A stretch of DNA of 64,000 nt from Bicyclus anynana (taxonomy: Eukaryota; Arthropoda; Insecta; Lepidoptera; Nymphalidae), in contig NC_069093.1 of NCBI RefSeq assembly GCF_947172395.1, forward strand, positions 12,435,561-12,499,560, in the 5' to 3' direction. The number at the start of each line of letters is the position of its first letter. The first letter of the stretch is position 1. Below the pieces are notes generated by a model that was not told where the DNA came from, ran no database searches, and worked only from the letters and a program-made list of their open reading frames with translations. A program made the position numbers and the translations under genes. Positions 44,035 to 52,877 of this stretch are shown here, one piece after another.

Positions 44035-44178
44035 GAGAGCCGTGATAGCCCAGTGGATATGACCTCTGACTCCGATTCCGGAAGGTGTGAGTTCGAATCC
44101 AGTCCGGGGTTCATGCACCTCCAACTTTTCAGTTGTGTGCATTTTAAGAAATTAAATATCACGTGTCTCTCAAACGAA
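44035..44178 (+). mobile_element. SINE-A, 5' part only
   Basis: tRNA-like head GAGCCGTGATAGCCCAGTGG with GAGTTCGAATCCAGTCC, body to ATATCACGTGTCTC, then it stops. The 3' half and tail are missing, which is unusual for a SINE and indicates a later deletion. Confidence 0.85.
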
Positions 44179-44202
44179 AAGAATGAAAGATGTATAGATA
44201 AA

Positions 44203-44362
44203 ACGATCCCGCACTAGAAAGCCCAGTGCTGATCGACCTTCCACCAGGTGGACTGACGACATCAAGGAATTCGCTGGATGCAGGCGACTCAGAATCGTGA
44301 TGTTTGGAAGTCCCTAGAAAAGGTCTACGTCCTGCAGTGGACAGATATGATGATGATGATAG
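44203..44362 (+). mobile_element. RTE 3'-end fragment
   Basis: GATCCCGCACTAGAAAGCCC to GTCCTGCAGTGGACAGATAT and an ATGATGATGATGAT tail. Last 50 or so codons of the RTE frame, with changes and a missing segment before the stop. Confidence 0.85.
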
Positions 44363-44579
44363 ATAAAAAAATTATATTGTGAATATTGAAAACATAATTA
44401 AATATACTAGCGGTTTCCCGTGACCTCGTTTGGGCACAATTTCTGATTTCCCGTGAGGTATGAGCCTATCACGGTAATGGTGCCCGCTAGATTGCAGTAA
44501 TGGACTTTACAAATATTTGTGTTGGTGTATTCTGAACATTGTGCAATATCGAATTGGAACATAATATTTATGGAATATA

Positions 44580-44767
44580 ATCGTCTTCATCAACCTTATA
44601 TTCGGCTCACTGCTGAGCTCGTTTTCCTTCACCGGTTGAGACACGTGATATTTAATTTCTTAAAATGCACACAAGTGAAAAGTTGGAGGTGCATGCCCCG
44701 GACCGGATTCGAACCCACACCCTCCGGTATCGGAGGCAGAGGTCATATCCACGGGCTCTCACGGCTC
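44580..44767 (-). mobile_element. SINE-A with internal deletion
   Basis: Reverse SINE-A from TCATCAACCTTATATTCGGC to GAGCTCG, then directly TTTTCCTTCACCGGTTGAGA and on to the head. About 130 bp of the central body is missing. Confidence 0.87.
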
Positions 44768-44904
44768 TTAGGATCTCTAGGATGGAACATATTATTTACT
44801 CGGAAACAAATCGGAAAATACACACATGTTATATTTACTCGGAGTTACAAATCGGAGAATACATACTCGTCAAATGTTGTTTTTAATATGTCTTTTATTT
44901 TTTA

Positions 44905-45263
44905 CTAGCGGATGCCCGCGACTTCATCCGCCCTTAGACCTCTTTAATCCAGCTCTTACAGTAGTATCACTGTAAAAATGGAGTAACTTCTCCCGTTTTC
45001 CCAACATTCCCCGTCACTTCTCTGCTCCTATTGATCGTAGCGTGATGAAAAGTATACTATAACCTGCCCAGGAGTATGAAGAATAAATGTATCAAGTTAC
45101 GTTAAAATCCGTCAAGTAGTTTTTGTTTCTATAACGAACATACAGACAGACAAAAATTTTACTGATTGCAATTTTGGCATCAGTTATCACCCCCTACTAG
45201 TTATTTTGGAAATAAATTTCATGTACAGAATAGACCTCTCTACAGATTTATTATAAGTATTGA
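44905..45263 (-). mobile_element. Non-autonomous Helitron H5, compact copy
   Basis: Reverse orientation, CTAG at 44905 after A, hairpin GCGGATGCCCGCGACTTCAT, body, 5' end ATTTATTATAAGTATTGA followed by T. It is uninterrupted, so it serves as the reference for the copy at 46.7-49.2 kb that is split by a transposon. Confidence 0.85.
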
Positions 45264-45667
45264 TGCTCGTAATATTTTATTTTTAAGCTCCATATCTCTT
45301 ACTATTAGGTACTATTAGAAGAGTTGAAATCTGTGTTCTGCAAAAAGTTCCTTAAAATGATAGCTGCGTTTTGTATTCAGTTTAAAAAAATACTAAACGG
45401 ATTTTTGAGAAACTTTAAAATATAGGTTACCCATACATTTAAATAATATAGCTACAAGTTGAATGTTTAAAGCCGAGCGTAATAATTAGATTTTACTAGT
45501 TTCAGGTGAATATTACGACACAGAGTTTCATATCCAATTCTCGTAGACAACGATTTCTAAGACAGGTATAGTTCTAATTGAAACTTGCAAATAGAGGTGC
45601 AAATTCTACAAGGTGCAAATACAGGTATCATTCGAATGAATATTTAAGTGTTATTTGCCTCTATGTT
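45264..45667. other. No recognised feature
   Basis: AT-rich DNA. Nothing assigned. Confidence 0.5.
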
Positions 45668-45974
45668 GTATCTCTGCGTGATCGAGTTAGAAATGAGGAG
45701 ATCCGCAGAATAACGAAAGTCAGCGACATAGCTCAACCAGTCGCGAAGCTGAAGTGTCAATGAGCAGGGCACATTGTTCGAAAAGCCTAAGGACGTTGGA
45801 GTAGCAAGGTGCTGGAATGGCGACCCCACATATAAAGTGGACTGGACTGACGACATCCAGTGAGTCGCAGGCATTCGCTGAATACAGGCGGCTCAGTATC
45901 GTGATGTTTGGAAGTCCCTACAAAAGGCCTGTCCTGCAGTGGACGTCCCCGTCCACCGGCTGATATGATGATGT
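45668..45974 (+). pseudogene. RTE LINE, 5'-truncated and frameshifted
   Basis: Covers the end of the RTE frame from SLRDRVRNEEIRR to the tail GATATGATGATG. It contains stops and a deletion of the RTSKRSVGRPPT part. Confidence 0.88.
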
Positions 45975-45987
45975 TCTAACTACTCTA

Positions 45988-46364
45988 TCCTGCTAAAATT
46001 ATAAACGCGAATTTTTGCATGTTTGGATGTTTGTTACTCTTTAACGTCGCAACTACTGAATCGGTTTGGCTGAAATTCAGAATGAAAATAGATTTTACTC
46101 TGGATAAACACATAAGCTACTCTTTGTTTTGAAAAAATCCATGGTTTCCCGAGATTTGCAAGAAACTGATGATTTTGATGGTATGAGCGTTTGTTACTCT
46201 TTCACGCCGCGACTACTGAACCGAAGTAACTCAAATTTGAAATAGATATAGATTATAGCATGGATAACCACATAGACTACTTTTTATACCGATAAAAATC
46301 ATAGTTCCCGCGGGATTTGTGAAAAACCGAACTCCACGCGGACGCAGTCGCAGGCGTCCGCTAG
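45988..46364 (+). mobile_element. Helitron H2, body duplicated
   Basis: Starts TCCTGCTAAAATTATAAACG after A and ends with hairpin CACGCGGACGCAGTCGCAGG and CTAG (46361-46364) before T. Two successive body segments (each with GTTTGTTACTCTTTNACG) lie head to tail, as in the copy at 20708. Confidence 0.85.
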
Positions 46365-46732
46365 TACTTACAAAATATTTATCGTAAATTTTGCCGAAAA
46401 ACGGTAAATTATATTGATTCAATTTCGCTATTGAATATATTTCTGATCAAGAGTAAAACCGAATTAATTGGATTTCGTTGTAAGACAAATGGTTAAAACA
46501 TGTTGATTTTACACGCTTTACCCCTCCCCATGTTTCTCTGTTAGGATCCATCTTTATTATAATCTAGCGGACGCCCGCGAATTTGCCTGTTTGCGAGTAA
46601 AACAGCGTGTTTTTCATTTCCTTATTACAATTTCAGTAATAATGGTCATTGTAGACCATAAAGCTATACATAAAATAAATCTGTAGAGATGTCAATTCTG
46701 TACATAAAATATATTTCCAAAACAACTATCAG

Positions 46733-48962
46733 CGCTGCCGTGTAAACTTAAAACACTGTAACTTGAGTTACAGTGTTTTGGGTTTATAGCGCTCATTTGA
46801 CTAATTTTGATGAGCTTTATACCCCAATAAAAAAAATTTGATTTTTTTTTAAATATTTATGGAGATATGAGTATACCAACAAGACTGTAATTCAAAAAAA
46901 GTCATAGTTTATAAAAGCATAAAACTGTAATTTGAGTTACAGTATTTTGGCTTTACTTATTTCACGAAACAAAAATTACAGTGTTCTCCCTAGCCAATAG
47001 TTTTTAAACCATCAAGTAGAGCATTTTAGCCTGCGGGAGGTTCCTACATTCAGTGGCCGTTTGGCAATGCGTGTGAGTGAACGCTACAGTTAGGTTATAA
47101 AAGATATTAGTGCGTCGGGTAATTTACTTTTGCAAAAATGATTACAAAACAATATACAACATTATAATTACTCCACGATGGCGTCAACATTAAACCATGT
47201 TTTGATTGAATAGGAGAATAACAAAAATGTTCTGAAGCTAACAGGCCATACGATAAGGCGATACGGTCAAACAGACCATTGAGCTTGACAACTCCTATAA
47301 AAATTCAGAGTTTATTTTCGAATCTCGCTATGATATAAGTTCTTTAATACCACTAAGCTCTCCCCCAAGCCCATAACCCAGAAAAATCAAGCAAACGATG
47401 AAAAAACAACCAGAAAAATTAAACAGCCCCAACAGACTACCAAAATTGGAACATTTAACGTAAATTCTGTAACAAAAACAGAAAAAAATTATAGAACTAA
47501 CATACAATATATTTATGTAGGGCTGCATAATCAAAAATAAATATTATGCTACAAAGGTGAAACAAACGGGCAGAATGGAGTTGGTTTTTTAATAAAAAAT
47601 GTTAAATTACAAGCTTTTTAGCACATTCAAATCGAGTTGCGCTACTAAAATTGAAATACGGCAACCAACTGCTTACAATAATACCTACAAATATACGCAC
47701 AAACTGAAAACTCTGCAGATGAAGAAATCAACTCATTCTACGAAATGCTTCGAGTTGCTCAAAGCCAGGCAGGAGAAAACATCGTCGTTATCGGTGATTT
47801 TGACGCAAAAGTTGGCCAGTCCAAAATAGAAAACCTTGTGATGGGAATATTTGGATATGGAAAGAGAAACGAAGGAGGAGATATACTCATTGGAACATAG
47901 AATGTCAATTATGAACTCTTTCTTTAAAGCTCGAGCAAATCGAAAATGGATCTGACTCTCGCCATACGGCAAAGTAAGAAAAACGATTTTATTTTGTCAC
48001 CGATCGAAGGTAAGAAACGTAGAGGTGCCATGGGCGTACCAACCTAGAGTACTAGGTTTTAAAATATACCAACCGGAAATGCAACATGTAGAAGAAGATA
48101 TCCAATTTTCTTACAACAAACTAGCTGACACTATCATCACCAGCCTCCTACATAGATATAATAATACAGAACTAAGTACTATAGACAAAATACTCAGTGA
48201 AACTATGCGAATTCTTCTTAAAAGACGAACTGAGCTTATGAAAACAAAACAAAAATTGAAAGAAATGGCAGAAGAATTGAGACAATTGTTTAAAGCTTCA
48301 AGAAAATCAATCAATAATGACTACAAACACTAACAAAACAATAGAGAACATAAAAGACTACAGAAGCACGAAAAAAGCCTCAAAAAAAAGAAGTGACCAC
48401 AAACAAAACCTGGATCCAAAACTTGAAACTGAAACTAAAACTAGACAAGATATCATGAACTTCGCTACAGATTTCTACATACACTTAATAATAATAATAA
48501 TACATCAAACACAATCTCTTGTTCTAGAACCAAAGATTCAATAGGAAGCCCTCCAGACATATTATGTGATGAACCTGTGGTTGTACATGGTAGTTAGCAA
48601 ACACATTCAAAATTCAGAACAGATAAAAGCCCTGCTGCCATGTTAGCCCGTACACTATATGCATATGAACAATAACACAAAAAATACAGTATTTCAGTAA
48701 AACATATTGAAGAGCTACTTATGAAGCCAAAAAACTATAACTATAAATGGAGTGTTTTGGTTTGACAAGTAAGCTTAATTTGTTACGCCTTTGCTATGAC
48801 AATACAAGTTTATAAAGATTATTGCAAATGTATGTTGCTTATACTACACATTTTATAAGAATAATGTAGTAGAAATCAACCAAAATGCAAAAAAACTTTT
48901 AAACGCCGTTTTCTCAAAACTGGGTTTTCTGAGATACAGTGTTTTGGGTTTACACGGCAGCG
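46733..48962. mobile_element. 2230-bp inverted-repeat DNA transposon
   Basis: The two ends are about 32-bp inverted repeats: CGCTGCCGTGTAAACTTAAA at 46733 and, on the other strand from 48962, CGCTGCCGTGTAAACCCAAA, both continuing ACACTGTA. The element is bounded by CAG on each side (46730-46732, 48963-48965), a 3-bp target duplication confirmed by uninterrupted host Helitrons. Just inside the left end, 46750-46779 is a palindrome (AAAACACTGTAACT, TG, then its complement). No transposase frame was recognised. A decayed LINE endonuclease occupies part of the interior. The 3-bp duplication could fit Harbinger or CACTA, but the termini match neither in my memory. Confidence 0.85.
47560..48545 (+). 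pseudogene. RTE-like endonuclease remnant inside the transposon
   Basis: Forward frames read GQNGVGFLIKN, then YAQTENSADEEINSFYEM, then VVIGDFDAKVG followed by FGYGKRNEGGD, then MNSFFKARANRKW. These line up in order with GGVGFIVHK, VVMGDFNAKLG, FGYGQRNDRG and MNSFFKKPPHRKW of the intact RTE at 53 kb. The next frames (48025-48544) are K/E-rich and fit the linker before the RT domain, ending TRQDIMNFATDFY. Several frameshifts and stops, and no RT domain. It is a different RTE lineage from the other copies. Confidence 0.8.
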
Positions 48963-49245
48963 CAGCGGGTGAATAGTGATCTATACTAATGGCAAAAATG
49001 CAATCAGCAAAATTTTTGTCTGTCTGTACGTTCGTTACGGATTATTAACGAAACTTGGTACAATTATTCTTCATTCTCTTGGGCAAGTTATAGTATACTT
49101 TTCATAAGCTACGATCAATAGGAGCAGAGCAGTGAAGGGAAATGTTGGGAAAACGGGAGAAGTTACTCCATTTTTACAGCGATACTACTGTAAGGGCTGG
49201 ATTAAAGAGGTCTAAGGGCGGACGAAGTTGCGAGCGTTCGCTTGT

Positions 49246-50239
49246 ATTTATGCTGTGATGACTTCCTCTTGAAAAATTATAGAAATTCATAGAAATTCAT
49301 AGAAATTGCCTTTAGCTTATTTTCATGAAAAACTAGGAAAAATTACGAATTTTTATTTTTATACAATCTTTCAACCCTTCTGAACCCCCTCCAGAATAGA
49401 AGTTTAGAAGTCATTATCAAAATCGGTTCAAAGTTCAAAGTAAAGTTAATATTGTATTAGGTACTTGTGTTGAAAATCTAGTGTATGAAAATCTGTTTAT
49501 TTCATACACATATTGTATATTTACACGAAATATTACAGGGTTATATATTTACAGCAAAGAAAACAGGAAAAATTCCCAATAAATAGAACGAGAAAGAAAA
49601 CGAATGACTATATTGATATGGGTAAGACTGAGTCCTAAAAATCCCAAATATCCGTTCCAACCATATCCGGATAATATCCGGTAGAAGCTTGACGCCGGTT
49701 CTCAATATATTTATCCGGTTAGAAGATAACTGTCGCCAAGGTTGACTTCATAAATTGATTAACACTTTGACTTCAGTAACTTGTGCTGTGGATTACGGAA
49801 AAAATACGTAAAAATTCATAAAGGCTGACGCACATTTGACGAAGCGCAGCAGAGAGCATTTAATCAACTACTAGCGGACGCAGGCGACTTGGTCTGCCCT
49901 TTGACCTTCTTAATACAGCCCTATCACAAAATCCGTTCTTAGCGGATACCTACTAACTATAAACTATCTCCCTGCCAAATTTCATCCTTATACGCCAAAT
50001 GGTTTTCGAAATTTCGTGATGACCTTACCTACCTGGCGTACTAAACTGAATAACTCGGTTAGAAAATCGTCTAATACGTCACGCTTTTTGGAAAATTCGC
50101 AGGCATGCTCTACGCTGTGTTTTGCCATGTGTGCGCTTGCCTTAAGTAATTAATTTTCAAGTACCTAATTCATTTATAGTTAGTCAAAATAAAAAAAACT
50201 GTTGTAGATCCCTCAGTACATGAGTCTGAGTTGCATTTG
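49246..50239. other. No gene; short tandem repeat and a Helitron 3' end
   Basis: ATAGAAATTC-type 11-bp units repeat three times at 49277-49309. At 49873 CTAGCGGACGCAGGCGACTT looks like a reversed Helitron 3' end. A following block to about 50045 (CTGCCAAATTTCATCCTTAT) may be its body. Confidence 0.5.
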
Positions 50240-50516
50240 TCTGTTTTTGACGTGACAACGTCTTATAATTCGATTAAACCGGCTGCATACTCAAAAAAAG
50301 ATGACGTCATGCGTCGTTACCTCGCTCTAGGGCTGCCAACTTTTTTTAAAAGAAATAAAGTATATTCTGTTACATTTAGATTATTAAACAGTATTTAAAA
50401 AAAAACAAACATTTTCTTTTGAAAAATGCAACCATTTCATCAGTGCAATCATTCTTATGACGTTGTCACGTCGTCACTATCGTTAGTAAACCGACTTTAC
50501 AGACAACCGATTTATT
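50240..50516 (-). mobile_element. MITE-3, copy 2
   Basis: Reverse counterpart of 30626-30890: GACGTGACAACGTCTTATAA on the left and TTATGACGTTGTCACGTCGT on the right, with GCATACTCAAAAAAAGATGA and TTTAGATTATTAAACAGTAT inside. Confidence 0.75.
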
Positions 50517-50521
50517 TTTAA

Positions 50522-50908
50522 TTTCATCATCATCATCATCATATCAGCCGATAGACGTCCACTGCAGGACATAGGCCTTTTGTAGGGACTTCCAAACATC
50601 ACGATACTGAGCCACCTGCATCCAGCGAATCACTGCGACTCGCTTGATGTCGTCAGTCCACCTGGTGGGGGACTTTGGGACCCTAACGTTCATCGGCTCT
50701 TCGAACTATTTGCCCCGCCCATTGCCACTTCAGCTTCGCAACACGTTGAGCTATGTCTGTGACTTTGGTTCTTCTGCGGATCTCCTCATTTCTCGATCGA
50801 TCACGCAGAGATACTCCTAACATAGCTCGTTCCATCGCCCGCTGTGTGACTCTGAGCCTTCTTATGAGGCCCATAGTTAGCGACCAAGTCTCGGAACCAT
50901 AGGTCATC
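50522..50908 (-). pseudogene. RTE LINE, 5'-truncated with internal deletion
   Basis: Reverse orientation. A 75-codon frame at 50683-50910 covers MTYGSETWSLTMGLIRRLR to HIVRRAD-like residues. The part encoding EWRPRTSKRSVGRPP is deleted at about 50671. The ATGATGATGATGATGAAAT tail is at the low-coordinate end. Confidence 0.88.
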
Positions 50909-51204
50909 ACATTTTTTAATTTATAGTTCAGTATTTATGACCTTGATAGTGCATAGGTGTAGTGATGTACAAACAAGCTTTTAGTTATCACTTTATCCAT
51001 TAACGCCACTCCGTTTTAGTTTATCCAATATGTATTTGCGTTGCGGAGTGGGGATTTATCATTGCGCTTTCGGATGCTTCACTCGCTTCGTCCGTGATCA
51101 ACACAATTGATGCTGCAAATCAATATTGTTACAGATATATCGAGTACATCGAATGTTGTTTGTTGTATTTTATTTACGTGACGTAGATACGTTTCAACAT
51201 CACT

Positions 51205-51645
51205 ATTTTAAAATAGGGTAGTTGACTCATATCACATTTAATATAAACAATATTAATTTCGTGTAGTACATGGAATAAGGGTCCGAAATATATCGATATC
51301 TACACTAATATTATAAAGCTGAAGAGTTTGTTTGTTTGTTTGATTGAACGCGCTAATCTCAGGAACTACTGGTCCGATTTGAAAAATTCCTTGTGTTAGA
51401 CAGCCCATTTATCGAGGAGGCTATATGTTCCCCCCCATGTCCGTATTCCTACGGGAACGAGAACCACGCGGGTGAAACCGCGCGGCGTTAGCTAGTTTAT
51501 TAATAAAAGTTAAGGATTTATTAAAAAACTTAATTTAAAAATCATGTATTTTTTCTAATTTTTCAAAAGTCAAAAAAGCTGTCGTACATTTTGTGACGTC
51601 ACAACGTTACGTGATGTACTAAACGTCGTTGATGTCAAACGCTTT
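51205..51645 (+). repeat. Repeat R5, copy A (Helitron inside)
   Basis: Matches 52685-52877 plus 55825-55905: AGGGTAGTTGACTCATATCA, CCGAAATATATCGATA, TTTTGTGACGTCACAACGTT and GATGTCAAAC. It is interrupted at 51299-51495 by a Helitron that copy B lacks. It shows no insertion where copy B carries the RTE. Confidence 0.85.
51299..51495 (+). mobile_element. Helitron H1 with empty site in copy B
   Basis: Starts TCTACACTAATATTATAAAG after A and ends with hairpin CGCGGGTGAAACCGCG (51467-51482), a 9-nt gap and CTAG (51492-51495) before T. Copy B of the host repeat reads CGATATTATTAAT straight through, so both ends are fixed to the base or nearly so. Confidence 0.92.
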
Positions 51646-51655
51646 GTTTGTTAGG

Positions 51656-51776
51656 GATTTCTGCATATCAGAGAATTTTGTTAATTGTCTGCGAGTGTAA
51701 AGTCTGCCAATCCGCATTGGGCCAGCTTGGTGGGCCTATTCCCTCTCATTCTCAGAGGAGACTCGAGCTCAACAGA
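51656..51776 (+). mobile_element. SINE-A fragment
   Basis: TTTCTGCATATCAGAGAATT to AGGAGACTCGAGCTCAACAG, the 3' half of SINE-A without its tail. Confidence 0.8.
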
Positions 51777-52684
51777 TGCAGACTCTGGATGAGCTCTTTC
51801 ACAGAATATTCTTTTTTCTTTCTTTCTTTACCATGCATCGAGCTCTATCAAAGCGATACGGCGTTTTATATGAATAATTGTATCGTTAACAAAGTTTTCG
51901 TTTATTTCATTTGTATTCACAATCGTTTCCAATATTCAATTGCCCTCATTAATTATGTTCTTTTTGAGTTATCGAATATACTTCGTCAATTTATCTTATT
52001 AAAGGAGTCCTTATTAATCCACTTTCCGTATTTATAAGGATATTTGAATGAAACAATTATTGATGAAAAAAAAAGTCCCCGAAGCTTTCGTATTCTATAG
52101 AAAATAAGCCTGTACTTTTTATACGACCCTCAGAAGCCTTATTTCTGAAAGTATTGGGCAAATTCATTCCGCCTTTGGGAATCCGCAAATCATTCGTATA
52201 GAATTTATGCTCTCATTAGCGTTCTGGGAACGTTTACTTTATATAAAGAACTTTTTGGTTTAATATTATAATTTTATTTTCTATTTTTGGTTGTGTGCGT
52301 GATTTTGAGTTCTATAATTATATGGAATGTTACCACGCTTGATGGTTAATGGCCTCGCATTCTATTATTTAACCACTTAAAAAACGTTGTGGTTCATTAT
52401 GTCACCTTTAAGTAACGCTGCAGTTTAAATAGGTAGCACGCTAGCATAGAAATCTTAATGGAAAGGCAATAAAAAAGCCTTGTTCTAAACAAAGACCAAC
52501 GTCGGCGATGGATATACTTTGGATCTAGAGTATCGAGTGTGGAAACAGTGTTTCTTTTTAAATTATGACACACATCAGTGTTATTAAATGTTATTTAATC
52601 TAATTATAATCAAGCTAATATATTGCGACTAGCTTAATTTTGTATCTTGTGTTATTTCACGTAATTTATGGCAGCCCAAAAACT
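51777..52684. other. No recognised gene
   Basis: AT-rich. A 129-codon frame at 51648-52037 begins in the SINE-A fragment and continues as low-complexity hydrophobic sequence; not called. Confidence 0.45.
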
Positions 52685-52858
52685 ATAGGGTAATTGACTC
52701 ATAACAAATGAAATTCAAACAAAATTTTAAATTTAATTAAACAATATTAATTTTGTATAGAACGTAGATTAATTCGAAATATATCGATATTATTAATATG
52801 AGTTAAAGATTTTATATAAAACTTGATTTAAACATTATATTTTTTTTTTAATTTTTCT

Positions 52859-52877
52859 AAACGTCAAAATTAATTTA
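52859..52877 (+). repeat. 19-bp target-site duplication (left)
   Basis: AAACGTCAAAATTAATTTA is repeated exactly at 55825-55843, on either side of the RTE. An exact match implies a fairly recent insertion. Confidence 0.95.

Larger units (their letters stand above)
46669..49245 (+). mobile_element. Helitron H5 split by a 2.2-kb transposon
   Basis: The 5' part 46669-46732 (AATAAATCTGTAGAGATGTC) and the 3' part 48963-49245 (CAGCGGGTGAATAGTGATC to GGGCGGACGAAGTTGCGAGC) together make one H5 Helitron. The joint falls within ACTATCAG-GGGTG as seen uninterrupted at 42310-43208. The 3' end reads CTTG rather than CTAG. Confidence 0.82.

Noticed and set aside
51648..52037. 129-codon frame as a host exon
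   Set aside because: It begins in a SINE-A fragment and continues in low-complexity AT-rich sequence; no splice or family evidence.
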